Origin: Gordionus sp. m RMFG-2023
Taxonomy: Eukaryota; Nematomorpha; Gordioida; Chordodea; Parachordodidae
DNA length: 64,000 nt
Assembly: GCF_954871325.1 (NCBI RefSeq)
Contig: NC_088775.1
Location: 35,441,561 to 35,505,560 of the forward strand
Reading direction: 5' to 3'
Numbering within the stretch: position 1 is the stretch's first letter; every line of letters begins with the position of its first letter. The notes below the pieces were generated by a model that saw only the letters and a list, made by a program, of their open reading frames with translations, made no database searches and had not been told where the DNA came from. A program made the position numbers and the translations under genes. Positions 36,681 to 47,625 of the stretch are shown in pieces.

Positions 36681-36944
36681 AACAACTTCCCCGCACTGAT
36701 TATAAATATTTTTTACATTGTAAATTTAAAATTGTTTGTTTTTTTATAAAATCTTATTTATACATTTATTTTTTTACATTGTAAAATTACAATTTTTTTA
36801 TAAAATTTTATCTTGTTTACATTCTTTTGTATTTAAAAAAGATCGTTGGTTATTATTTTTAAACAAAATTAATATATAATAATAAATCAATATGTTATTT
36901 TAATAATAAAGATAGTACTCTAAGAAATTTTGTGTCGTACAGTA

Positions 36945-37400
36945 ATTACCTATTTTGAAAAATATTTGCGTATTTTATTTTGGAAAATAGTTACCTATTT
37001 TATTTTAAAGAGTTACCTATTTTATTTTGAAAAATAGTTGGCTATTTTATTTTAAAGAGTTACCTATTTTATTTTGAAAAATAGTTGGATATTTTATTTT
37101 GAAAAATAGATGGCTATTTTATCTTGAAAAATAGTTGGCTATTTTATTTTGAAAAATAGTTGGCTATTTTATTTTGAAAAATAGTTGGCTATTTTATTTT
37201 GAAAAATAGTTGGCTATTTTATTTTGAAAAATAGTTGGCTATTTTATTTTGAAAAATAGTTGGCTATTTTATTTTGAAAAATAGTTATTTTGAAAAATAG
37301 TTGGCTATTTTATTTTGAAAAATAGTTGGCTATTTTATTTTGAAAAAAAGTTAGCTATTTTATTTTGAAAAATAATTACCTATTTTATTTTGGAAAATCG
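36945..37400. repeat. 25-bp minisatellite (GAAAAATAGTTGGCTATTTTATTTT type, shown in two parts)
   Basis: About 17 units with core AAAATAGTTGGCTATTTT. Each unit is an inverted repeat (AAAATAG..CTATTTT around TTGG) and could form a hairpin. Outer units have ACC in place of GGC. Confidence 0.9.
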
Positions 37401-37556
37401 ATTAGATTTTATATTTATAAAAAATAATAAGCGGATAACTAAGTCAATTCTAAATCTTTTTTTAGCAATTTCTCCCACAATTTTTATATTTCTCTAACAA
37501 AATACCTAATTTCTCCCACAATTTGAAAATTTTGACCTGGCAACCCTGCTCCCAGA

Positions 37557-38363
37557 CCAAATTCCTGCGTACGCGCCTGATTCTAAAGATTATTAGTGTT
37601 TTATTTTATCTATTTATCAAACATAATAAACACTGATATGAGTTCACATCGTGAGTGTCGCTATGATTGAAAATTAACCAGTATCTATTATTTGTGTGTC
37701 TAAATAATTTAAGATTATTATTCTTGCTGCTGAGAGCATTTGATTGCATAATTTAGATGAGCAACAATGGTCACTGAGTCGTTTATATATCGTTAAAAAT
37801 AGTAGATTATCTTTAGAAATTTAATATCTCACTATAATTTTATAGATTACTTATTACTTATCTAGCTTCCATAACATCTAAAAATATAGTTTTATGATTT
37901 AGACTAGCCATTTATATTCCCTTCTTCTAATTTTTCCATATTAGTACATTCTAATTCTATAAAACATTGTCTAAAATGGTAACACAACGTTATATTTCAT
38001 GACCTTTTGTCAATGTAGTTTGCTAAGAATTAATTGTTCATAGTTTGGAAATTTCAATTAAAAAGTATAATATATTTTTATAAAACCCAACCGAAGGCCG
38101 GGCAATAGCCGGAATAGGGGGATGGGAGGCGAAGCTCCCCATAAAAAAATTTTTAGTTGAGCCCCCTGAGATTGTAAAGGCTAGTGACGTCCCTGTTTTA
38201 ATGGTGGGAACATCTTCACAATGAGAATCTATAAACAAGTTAATTTTTTAAGTATGAAATGAATTTTCTAATTTTCATTAATTTAGTATTGTGAATAATA
38301 TTTTAAATGGTGAGAAATCAATCGATCAGAATAAATAAATTAAATTAAGCCTATAAAGGACCA
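37557..38363. other. Spacer with a hAT-like end and a dispersed repeat
   Basis: No gene. 38085-38194 is GC-richer and ends GGCTAGTGACGTCCCTG, the reverse of the CAG-GCGTCACTAGG ends at 8922 and 60697; it also holds GAGCCCCCTGA, as at 60729. 38215-38310 repeats the AATCTATAAACAAGTTAA segment of 8725-8905. 38346-38363 is the left half of the dispersed target repeat. Confidence 0.5.
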
Positions 38364-40042
38364 GTATGACTAAATACTGTCTTGCCAAACTGTCTTGCTA
38401 AAAAGCAATTAATCATAATGAATCATATTTTGATAATATAATATCTTTTAAAAAAAAATTTCAAAAGCATTTTTTTTATTTTACATAAATCAATTTTTAA
38501 TTAATTAAAAAATTGATATTAAAAATATCACATAATTTAAAATTCTATTTTTACTTATTATTATTGGAAAAAAATATATATTTACTAGCTTATTACAACT
38601 TAAATTTTATTTTTCAATTACAAAATATAACAAATTTATATCCATAAGAGGGCGTTTAATACATAAATATGAAAATATATTCTTAGGAAACTAGAATAAA
38701 TATTGGATAGCAATTTTTTTTTTGTATTTGGGTGTAAATACATGTGAAAAACTTTAAAAAAATTTAAAATAGAGGTTTCTTTGAGATTTAATTAATGAGT
38801 AGGTTTAGAATCGAAAAATAGTAGAAAGTTTGTAAGGAACATATTGCTGGCGTTATTGAGCAAAATCTCTTCATTTTTGGTTTATAAGTGTATATTGAGG
38901 TGTTAAACATTATCCTAAAAAATATTTTGAAAATATTATGATTTGACCGAATGCCGAGCTTAAAACCGACCACTTACTAAATATTCGATCTACCAAATTT
39001 GGTAGTAATATTATTTGGAAAATCATTTTTGGTTTAGAAATCTATATATACGTGTAAATCATTATCCCAAAAAATATTTTAAAAATATCGTGATTTGACA
39101 GAAAACCGATTTGAAACCGGCCCAATGAATACTGTCTTGCTGGCGTTATAATGGAAAATTCTTTACTTTTGGTTTATACGTGAACAATAACGTGTTAAGC
39201 ATTATCATAATTAATTTTTTGAAAATATTATGATTTGACAATGGCGAGCTCAAAACCGACCACTTACTAAATATTCGATCTACCAAATTTGGTAGTAATA
39301 TTATTTGTAAAATGTTCATTTTTGGTTAATTTATCTATAAATACGTGCAAATCATTATCCCAAAAAATATTTTAAAAATATCGTGATTTGACTGATAACC
39401 GATTTGAAACCGAAATACTGCCTTGCTGGCGTTTTACATAGAAAATTCTTCATTATTGGTTTATACGAGAACAATAACGTGTTAACCATTATCCTAATTA
39501 ATTTTTTGAAAATATTATGATTTGACCGAATGGCGAGCTCAAAACCGACCACTTACTAAATATTCGATCTACCAAATTTGGAGTAATATTATTTGGAAAA
39601 TGTTCATTTTTGGTTAATTTATCTATAAATACGTGCAAATCATTATCCCAAAAATATTTTAAAAATATCGTGATTTGACCGATAACCGATTTGAAACCGA
39701 AATACTGCCTTGCTGGCGTTATACATAGAAAATTCTTCATTTTTGGTTTATACGTGAAAAATAACGTGTTAAGCATTGTCCTTATTAATTTTTTGAAAAT
39801 ATTATGATTTGACCGAATGGCGAGCTCAAACCCGACCACTTAATAAATATTTGATCTACCAAATTTGGTAGTAATATTATTTGGAAAATGTTCATTTTTG
39901 GTTAATTTGAAACCGAAATACTGCGTTGCTGGCGCTCTCATGTAGAATTCTTCATTTTTGGTTTATAAGTTAACAATAATGTGTTAAGCATTATCCTAAA
40001 TTATTTTTTGAAAATATTTAGATATGACCGAATACCAAGCTC
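38364..40042 (+). repeat. Left arm of the foldback element
   Basis: An outer ~400 bp of unique sequence, then about four units of 285-292 bp with the phrases ACTAAATATTCGATCTACC, TTTGGTAGTAATATTATTTGG and TACTGCCTTGCTGGCGTT. Each unit contains an AAATTTGGT/ACCAAATTT palindrome. Short frames across the units (MVGFELAIRSNHN..) follow the repeat and are not genes. Confidence 0.85.
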
Positions 40043-40330
40043 AGATAATCTTAATTATAATAAATTTTTAATCTCCAAAATAAATAATTTCTACAAAAAA
40101 TCATCCCTCACCTCACCTCCATCGAAAATTCTCGGGTTTCTGTTATTTTTATATTTCATAAAAATTAAAAATTTATACAAAATTATAATTTTTAAAAAAA
40201 ATAATTTGGCATATTCCTAAAAATTAATGTGCATAAAAAAATAATAAACAAATAAATAAATAATTTTAAATATTTTCCGTTAAAATTTATTATTATTATA
40301 TAATTATAAATATTCTTTTTGTGATAAAAT

Positions 40331-40985
40331 GCCTGATTTCCTGCCCTATATGAATCGGTAAGTTTTATAAAATTATAAATATTAAATTTTTTTTATATTA
40401 GATTAATAGAGAAGCCATCTCCTGAGGTGGCTCTCGAAATTCTTAAAGAGATAAAAAGTGAAGATATTGTGCCTATGATGTATCATTCTTCAAATAGACT
40501 AGTCGGGTATGTTGATGTAATTGCTATTCATATATTAGAGAGAATTCAACCAAGAATATTATTGAAGTAAATATAAATATATATATATTACAAAAACAAT
40601 AAGAGACTTTTAACCTTGGCCCCGGGTATATGTAGTAGGCCATATTTTAATTTTTTTAAATATAAAAAAGACAATGGCCTTACCAAAAAATTTTGTAAAA
40701 TAAAAATTCTACCCGGATTGGTATTTTTTTTAAAAAATTCGGCCAGGCCGTTTAAAAGGAAAATCTGCTTTTATATGAATATTGATTAGATAATATGAAC
40801 TATATTAAACTTTTATTTGAATCATTTTTAATTGTTTAAAAATAATGAATATTTTTTTAAAAACAAACTATATTATTAAGATTTTCACCAAGGAAAACGA
40901 TTGGTGATGGAAATTGTCTATATCGTGCTGTGTCTTTAGCAATTTTCGGTGAAGAAACGTACCACATTTATTTACGTATGATAAT
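40331..40985 (+). pseudogene. OTU-domain gene fragment in the foldback core
   Basis: A possible early exon lies at 40400-40570 (KPSPEVALEILKEIKSEDIV..YVDVIAIHILERIQPR). After an AT-rich interval it is followed by 40875-40985, which encodes KTIGDGNCLYRAVSLAIFG, the OTU catalytic-Cys signature. The similarity to the OTU exon at 13500 is in the family motif only. No His-containing C-terminal part is seen, because the reading frame runs into the Ile/Asn repeat. The 40600-40770 interval looks like a decayed GGCCCGG MITE in an intron. Function in the element is unknown; OTU peptidases remove ubiquitin or ubiquitin-like tags. Confidence 0.5.
40600..40770. repeat. Decayed GGCCCGG-type MITE
   Basis: Contains GGCCCCGGGTATATG, ACAATGGCC, TACCCGGATTGG and TCGGCCAGGCCG between A/T runs, as in the blocks at 11.2, 14.6, 17.4 and 20.8 kb, but more diverged. 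Confidence 0.5.
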
Positions 40986-41197
40986 AAATCTATTAACGAA
41001 TCGCATGAATTTACTCCTATAAAATCAAATTTAAATAATATAAAATTTTCCCCAATTAATGATAATTATGATATAAAATCTATTAACGAATCGCCTAAAT
41101 TTATACCTATAAAATTAAACTTAAATAATATAAAATTTTCTCCAATTAATGATAATTATGATAATAAATCTATTAAAGAATAGCATGAATTTATACC
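40970..41197 (+). repeat. Ile/Asn/Lys-rich coding-type repeat, left part
   Basis: About three units of 84-87 bp reading NESHEFTPIKSNLNNIKF and NDNYDIKSINESPKF in one frame. Units vary mostly without breaking that frame, so they look once-coding. The segment is interrupted at 41197 by the LTR element and resumes at 47290. Confidence 0.7.
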
Positions 41198-41790
41198 TGT
41201 TACAAGTCCGAACTTAACTCAGGGTGTTAACACAGTATTGGGAGAGCTAATTAAGAATCAAAGGTGTATTAAATCTATATAATTAAAATAAAGGATTAAT
41301 TTTAATAATAACGATGGCTAACTACTTACTTTTGAGCACACCTAAAATATATAATGTAACTCTTTTAAATAATTCTAATTTATTAAATCGTAGACTTACT
41401 TTTTCTGTATTAAATCTTTCCTTTTTATTAAATTTCACACAAATTTCGAAGAAACAAAATATCGTCTGTAATTCTTTTATTAAATTAATTTTTAAAATAT
41501 CATCCGTTTAAACATAATTATTTTTCTTAGCTATTTATATATTTTTTTATAGCCATTAAACATTATAAGTATTTGCATATTAAAATAATAATTTTTCGAA
41601 GAAATAATCACATAAAATAAAAATCCATCATTTAAATTAATTTTGTTCCATAAACTATAAAAAAATGTAAAATTTATTTTGCATATACAAATACTATTTT
41701 TCGAAGAAATAAACACATAAAATAAAAATCCATCATTTAAATTAATTTTGTTCCATAAATATCTTATAACTAAATTTGCATAATCCAACA
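41198..41790 (-). repeat. 3' LTR of element 1
   Basis: 593 bp with TG..CA edges on the coding strand. Includes a duplicated ~90-bp segment (AATCCATCATTTAAATTAAT word twice). Nearly identical to 46697-47289. Confidence 0.95.
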
Positions 41791-42125
41791 TCTCCCCCCT
41801 TTAATTCTCCCTTAACTCCATCGTGTTTGCCGATGCTACCATGTTCCTCCCTGGTGCACTCGAATTACTATTCGTGGTCAACTCCATACTTGGGCAAAAC
41901 CGTAGTTTGTGTTCACCCCCGCACGCCCAGCATTCCACTCTCCTTCTTGTGCTATACGGTGCTATTCTGCGACCCCCTCTCGTCGGCGCTTCTTGTATCC
42001 ACTCTCCGTATCTTTGTTTCGCCTCGTCTAGCTGCTTCTACCCATCTGTTTGATTCTTCTGAACCGTCGACGTCTCTTATCTCTATCCTCATTATCTTGT
42101 TACCCACTCTAACATAGGAGGCCAT
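41791..42125 (-). pseudogene. Extra 3' zinc-knuckle ORF of element 1 (broken)
   Basis: The start MASYVRVGNKIMRIEIRDVD is the same as in elements 2 and 3. It occupies the position between integrase and the 3' LTR where some families carry an env or accessory gene. It is broken in this copy. Confidence 0.75.
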
Positions 42126-42239
42126 CTAAATAAAATACTTTATACACATATATATATATTCTTCGACTCTTATTTCTCTATACTAGGTTACAATTTCTTC
42201 TCTAACTCTTTATAAAATATAAATCTCATAATTAAGTCT

Positions 42240-42424
42240 AACATCCCTTTTATTTCCTACAACGTATGATTCTCCTACTTGTCTATCATCAAGTTATTCC
42301 TTTCTAAATTATGATTCTCCTACTATGTCTATCATCAATTTATTCTTTTCTAAATTATGATTCTCCTACTATGTCTATCATCAATTTATTCCTTTCTAAT
42401 TCTTCGTTTATTTCTCATTTCTCT
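42240..42424. repeat. Short tandem repeats between integrase and the 3' ORF
   Basis: About four units with ATTATGATTCTCCTACTATG and TCTATCATCAATTTATTC. A counterpart is found at 48600-48760 and, expanded, at 59740-60110. Confidence 0.8.
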
Positions 42425-45400
42425 CTAAGGCCCTAAGCTTCTACACCTTACTTGCTTCAGGTGCCTTGTAAAGGTTCCTTCTTGTCCTTCCATCTTTACT
42501 TCTACTTTTTTCTTTCCTATATTTTTGCTTATTACACCCTTCCCCCATTTAATAGGCCCATCAAACAACAATACCCACACCAAACTTCCTACTGGCAATC
42601 TTTCACTCTCTACTTGTTCTCTCCTTATCACTTTTTCCTTTATAAAATCTAATTCTGATCTCGTCTTTCTTCCTAAAAATATTTCAGCTGGTGACTTTCC
42701 TTTTGCTGTTTCCGTACTGTTGTATGCTAATAATGATAACCACCATTGACCTTCTCCATATTTTTCCTTTTTCAACCAACTCTTTACTAACGCTACCATT
42801 CGCTCAGCTTGTCCATTGCTTCTTGGGTAATAAGGTGGTGATAATAAATGTCTATTCCACCTATCACAAAATTTATCAAATGCTCTACCTTTAAAAGCTG
42901 GACCTCCATCTGATACTATCGTCTTCATTAAACCATATTTGCCTACAAAATCCTTTATCTTATCTAAAGCTACTCTTGTTGATAAACCTGAAACTTGCTG
43001 ACAATCTATCCATTTTGAACCTGCATCTAACATGATAAAAAATCTTTTCTTCTCATATTCTAAAAAGTCTACATGTATTCTTTCGCATGGAATATCTGTT
43101 TTTGGCCATTTATCTTCCTTATTCTTTGCTGGAACATTAGCCCACATGTTACAGGTTTCACAGCTCCTCGCTACCTCTTCTATTTCCTTATTCATCTTAG
43201 GCCACCACATATATTCTCTTGCTTTATTTTTCATTCTTTCTATGCCTTGATGACCTGAATGTATTACATTTAAGGTTTCCTTTCTTAATTTATTCGGTAT
43301 CACTAATCTATATCCTCTCAATAAACAATTGTCTTCTATATTTAATTCACTCTTAACTTTTTTAAACGCTTTATCTACATTTTTCTATTCTATATCTCCT
43401 TTTAAACAAGCTTTAATTCTTATTAATTCTTCATCTTGTTGGGATATCTTATCTACTATTTCCAATGTTATAGGTTTTTCTCTTGTATCTATTCTCACCG
43501 CTCTTATAATATTACCCTTTACATTTTCTTCTTCTTCTATATATTCTAAACTATTGATTACTGGCTCTTTGTCTTCAATATCTTTATTAAACAATCTTGA
43601 TAAAATGTCCGGTAAGCAATTTTGTTTACCTTCTCTGAATTTTATTTCAAAATCGAAATTACCAACTAAAATTAGCCATTTTTGCAGCCTGGGTGAAATC
43701 ATAAGTTCCTTATTCTCTTTCTTAAATAAATCTATTAACGGCTTATGGTCCGTATACAATAAAAACCTTTTTCCTATCATTAATTCCTTACATTTCGTAA
43801 GCCCGAATTTCACTGCTAGAGCCTCTCTTTCTATCGTTGAGTAATTTTTCTCAGTGCTATTAAATCGTCTCGATAAAAATAAAACAGGTTTCTCCACATT
43901 ATCTATCATCTGCAACAAAACTCCTCCTATACCTTCATTAGAAGCATCGACTGCTAAAATAATATTTAATTTCTCATTAAAACAACTTAAAATAGGCTTC
44001 TCTACCATCTTTATTTTCAACTTTTCGAAACTTTTCTCCTGTGCTTCTCCCCATTCAAACTTTTTATTTTTCTTTAATAAATCATACAACGGTGTAGCAA
44101 TTTCTGCAAAATTTTGAACAAACCGATGATAATAATTTGTTGCTCCTAAAAACGCTTGTACCTCCGCTTTATTATTCGGGGCTCTCATATTCATGATCTT
44201 AGCTATATTCTTTACAATTGGCGTAATCTCATTTCCCTTTATAACATGTCCTAAATACTTTATTTCTTTTACTCCAAAAACGCTCTTCTTCAAATTAGCT
44301 TTTAAACCATTTTCTAATATAATATCTAACACTTTAACTAATCTCGAATTGTGTTCTTCTTCTGTTCTACCAGATATCAAAACATCATCTAAATAATACA
44401 TTATTCCTTTTATTCCTTGAAATAACGCCGTCATCGTTCTTTGAAATATTGGCGCTGATATTTTCAAACCAAAAGGTAGTCGGCAGAATGCAAACAAACC
44501 TCCATGAGTTGTAATCGTTAGTATCTTACTTGTCTTTTCACTCACCTTAATTTGCTAATAAGCATTCGAAAAATCAATCTTTAAAAACAGGGTGTCTCCT
44601 CTTAAATTCGCTAGCAGTTGTTCTATTCTAGGTAGTGGATACTTTTCATTTATTACGAACTTATTAACTGTTACTCTATAGTCTATACACAATCTTAAAC
44701 TGTTATCTGGTTTTCTTATGGGCACTAAAGGTGTTGCCCATTCACTATGCACTATTGGTTTTATTATTCCGTCTTTTAACCATTTATCTAATTCTTTATC
44801 TATCTCTTCTATCCACGAAAACAGTAATCTTCTTATTCCGCAAAACTTAGGTTTATAATTTTCTTCTAATCGTATATCTACTTCAAAATTTTTCAGAGTA
44901 ACTAATTCTTCTTTAAAGACTTCCTTATACCTATTCAAAATAATCTTTATTTCTTTGTCAAAAATATCTTCAACAACATTCTGATCTACCATATTATTAC
45001 TTTCTTGTTTAATTTCCACTGAATCTACCTCTATTGTCTTTATATCTCTTGTTTTCTTATTTTCTTCTAAGTTGCTTCTATATTTAATCAAAAATTCTGG
45101 TGTTCGATTTCTAAGTTTATCGAGAACTAATTCTTGTTTATCCTCTATAATAGGTAACTTAAATCTATCGAAATCACTCCTTATTATTTCACTATTCTCA
45201 ATAAATTCTGTTGTTCGATTTCTAAGTTTCTCGCGAACTAATTCTTGTTTACCCTCTATAATAGGTAACTTAAATCTATCGAAATCTATCATTTCACTAT
45301 TTTCATCATTACTTACAGGGATAGTATCGAAAAATTTCCACCAATTATAAACTGGACCTAACGTTCTTATATCATACCATCCTAAAATCGGTTCAATCTT

Positions 45401-45670
45401 CAACGTAGTTATCCACAAATTTATACTTTTATTAACTCTTGGTAACCTTACCCTATAATACCCTAAAATTTTCACCATGCTACCATCCAATTGTTTGGCT
45501 CTTATCTTTTTTGTAACAAATTCTTTCCCTGGCCAAAATCTCATAAAATCCTTTATACTTATCAAACTAATTTCTGCTCCTGTATCTAATAAAAAACAAA
45601 TTTCTGCTTCCTCCATGTTTATCTTTACTCTAGGGCATCTATTTTTCATTAAAAAATTCTCTAATTCCAT
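42425..45670 (-). pseudogene. pol region of element 1: protease, RT, RNase H, integrase
   Basis: In coding order from 45670 downwards: retropepsin (FLLDTGAEISLI), reverse transcriptase (WATPLVPIRKPDNSLRLCID, LPFGLKISAPIFQ, YYLDDVLISG), RNase H (LAVDASNEGIGG, TIEREALAV, LYTDHKPL) and integrase with an H2C2 finger (HSGHQG.., CETCNMW) and DDE core (HVDF, IVSDGGPAFKG, RSNGQAERM). The domain order PR-RT-RH-IN assigns it to Ty3/gypsy. The linker between protease and RT carries an internal duplication of the phrase FDRFKLPIIE. It is broken at a few places. Confidence 0.9.
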
Positions 45671-45734
45671 CTTTAGTACGTCTACACTAGTTGCCTTTTT
45701 AATTCTATATATTTCAAAATCTCTATTTTTTATT

Positions 45735-46090
45735 TTATATAACTTCTATTAATATCGCTTGAATTATAATTATCAACGTCAAAACACTTTTTATCATCGC
45801 AAAATTTATCGTTCTTATTACAATAATTATTCTTACTTGCACTAGCATTTTCAACATTATCCAAATTATCATTATTAAAATTAAAATACTTATTTTTACT
45901 ACAATTATTAACATTAACAAAATTAGTATAATTATCTAATCTATCATTAAAATTAAAATGCTTAATTTTACCTGAACTAAAATTAGAAAAACTATTATTA
46001 CCAAATTTATTATTAAAATTAAAATATTTATTCTTATTTTCTACTAAATTATCAACATTAAAAAAATTATTAAATTATTATCAAAATATT
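45735..46090 (-). repeat. Asn/Phe/Lys-rich linker between Gag and protease
   Basis: Repeats reading KNKYFNFN(D/N)KF and NNFFNVDN on the minus strand. The equivalent segment of element 3 (55980-56450) is longer and more regular; element 2 has only a short remnant. Confidence 0.7.
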
Positions 46091-46100
46091 TCTTTCTTAG

Positions 46101-46532
46101 TCATTTGTTACATTTTTCTTGAGTGTGTCCATCCTGGCCACAAATATTACATCTCACAATTATATTGTTTAACCTACATCTTATAGCTAAATGGCCATTC
46201 CTGCCACATCTCGCGCATTTCAAATCTTTTGTTAAATCACAATCACGCGACATATGGCCTGGCTGACCACAGCTATAGCAACTTATCTGTCTGTAATTAT
46301 CCGTTCGTATGAAGTTGTTTATATTTATTTTCTTATCTTCCTCTCTTAATATATTCTTAATATTTTCTAACTCTTTAATCTCTATCTTAACGTAAGTAGT
46401 ATTTCTTCCTATAATTAAACCTAACGTGAAACTTAAAATTAGCACTAAAAATATAATTATATTTATATTTTCAAGTATTAAACTTAATAAATTTATATGC
46501 GTAATATACATTAAAGTGTACTCAATAACCAC
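46101..46532 (-). CDS. Gag-position ORF of element 1: membrane segment plus three zinc knuckles
   Basis: 143 residues. Residues ~12-45 are strongly hydrophobic (LILENINIIIFLVLILSF, then LGLIIG), a probable membrane-spanning helix. A charged helix follows (ELENIKNILREEDKK), then three CCHC knuckles: CYSCGQPGHMSRDC, CARCGRNGHLAIRC and CNICGQDGHTQEKC. Knuckles bind RNA in Gag nucleocapsid. No capsid-like region is present between helix and knuckles, which is unusual. The closely similar ORF in element 2 and the recognisable relic in element 3 show the layout is characteristic of the family. Confidence 0.8.
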   Translation of the reverse strand: MVIEYTLMYITHINLLSLILENINIIIFLVLILSFTLGLIIGRNTTYVKIEIKELENIKNILREEDKKININNFIRTDNYRQISCYSCGQPGHMSRDCDLTKDLKCARCGRNGHLAIRCRLNNIIVRCNICGQDGHTQEKCNK

Positions 46533-46674
46533 TTGATTAAAATAATTTTAAATAATTTAAAAAATTGTATAAATATAAAATTACTACTATAATAAATAAA
46601 AGTAATAATAATTTAAATAACCTAAAATAAATTTTTTTTTTACCTTTGAATTCCTAAGTGAATATCTAACAGGC

Positions 46675-46693
46675 CCTGATTTACTTCGGTCCA
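46675..46693 (-). other. Primer binding site of element 1
   Basis: Minus-strand TGGACCGAAGTAAATCAGG lies three bases inside the 5' LTR. TGG is the complement of a tRNA CCA end. The same sequence is in element 2. I cannot identify the tRNA. Confidence 0.75.
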
Positions 46694-46696
46694 AAT

Positions 46697-47289
46697 TGTT
46701 ACAAGTCCGAACTTAACTCAGGGTGTTAACACAGTTTTGGGAGAGCTAATTAAGAATCAAAGGTGTATTAAATCTATATAATTAAAATAAAGGATTAATT
46801 TTAATAATAACGATGGCTAACTACTTACTTTTGAGCACACCTAAAATATATAATGTAACTCTTTTAAATAATTCTAATTTATTAAATCGTAGACTTACTT
46901 TTTCTGTATTAAATCTTTCCTTTTTATTAAATTTCACACAAATTTCGAAGAAACAAAATATCGTCTGTAATTCTTTTATTAAATTAATTTTTAAAATATC
47001 ATCCGTTTAAATATAATTATTTTTCTTAGCTATTTATATATTTTTTTATAGCCATTAAACATTATAAGTATTTGCATATTAAAATAATAATTTTTCGAAG
47101 AAATAATCACATAAAATAAAAATCCATCATTTAAATTAATTTTGTTCCATAAACTATAAAAAAATGTAAAATTTATTTTGCATATACAAATATTATTTTT
47201 CGAAGAAATAAACACATAAAATAAAAATCCATCATTTAAATTAATTTTGTTCCATAAATATCTTATAACTAAATTTGCATAATCCAACA
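46697..47289 (-). repeat. 5' LTR of element 1
   Basis: 593 bp, about 3 differences from 41198-41790, with TSD copy ATACC at 47290-47294. Confidence 0.95.
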
Positions 47290-47590
47290 ATACCTATAAA
47301 ATCAAATTTACATTATATAAACTTTTCCCCAATTAATGATATCAGCGGTAATTATGATAATAAATCTATTAACGAATCGCATGAATTTACTCCTATAAAA
47401 TCAAATTTAAATAATATAAAATTTTCCCCAATTAATGATAATTATGATATAAAATCTATTAACGAATCGCCTAAATTTATACCTATAAAATTAAATTTAA
47501 ATAATATAAAATTTTATCCAATTAATGATAATTATGATAAGAAATCTATTAAAGAATCGCATGAATTTACACCTATAAAATCAAATTCGG
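47290..47590 (+). repeat. Ile/Asn/Lys-rich coding-type repeat, right part
   Basis: Continuation of 40970-41197 after the LTR insertion, with about three units (NESHEFTPIKSNLNNIKFSP) in an open frame of 114 codons. It ends where the foldback right arm begins near 47590. Confidence 0.7.
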
Positions 47591-47625
47591 TTTTGAGTCG
47601 CCATTCGGTCAAATCTTAGAATATT

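Larger units (their letters stand above)
21438..37548. mobile_element. 16.1-kb composite bounded by hAT ends and an 8-bp duplication
   Basis: The left terminus CAGGGTTGCCATG (21438) and right terminus CTGGCAACCCTG (37548) are inverted, and both are flanked outside by CTCCCAGA (21430-21437 and 37549-37556), a perfect 8-bp target duplication as hAT elements make. Two further hAT ends lie inside: CATGGCAACCCTG at 32018 and CAGGGATGCCAT at 33899. Neither inner end has a matching flank (ATCCTGAT and TTTGCAAT). The order is inverted duplication of a hAT gene, P-element fragment, second hAT copy. The simplest reading is that the outermost ends moved everything as one unit. Confidence 0.8.
33899..37548. 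mobile_element. Second, rearranged hAT copy of the same family
   Basis: The left end CAGGGATGCCAT and the next ~350 bp match 21438-21800, including the CTCCCACA repeats. The right end ATTTGAAAATTTTGACCTGGCAACCCTG has the same words. Inside are the 3' half of the transposase on the + strand, an inverted fragment of another copy, and a minisatellite. No 5' exons are present. Confidence 0.75.
41198..47289 (-). mobile_element. Ty3/gypsy LTR retrotransposon 1 (young, broken)
   Basis: Complete structure on the minus strand: 593-bp LTRs at both ends starting TGTTGGATTATGC and ending CTTGTAACA, a 5-bp duplication ATACC outside (41193-41197 and 47290-47294), a primer site next to the 5' LTR, a Gag-position ORF, an Asn-rich linker, protease-RT-RNase H-integrase, short tandem repeats, an extra 3' ORF and a purine tract GGGGGGAGA beside the 3' LTR. 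The LTRs differ at about 3 of 593 positions, so the insertion is recent. The internal coding part is nonetheless broken, with a handful of interruptions, most in the pol region and the 3' ORF. Confidence 0.92.

Noticed and set aside
42452-43844. Plus-strand frames of 66-171 codons across the gypsy elements
   Set aside because: They are antisense shadows of the pol region, rich in Ser/Leu/Phe with no domain.
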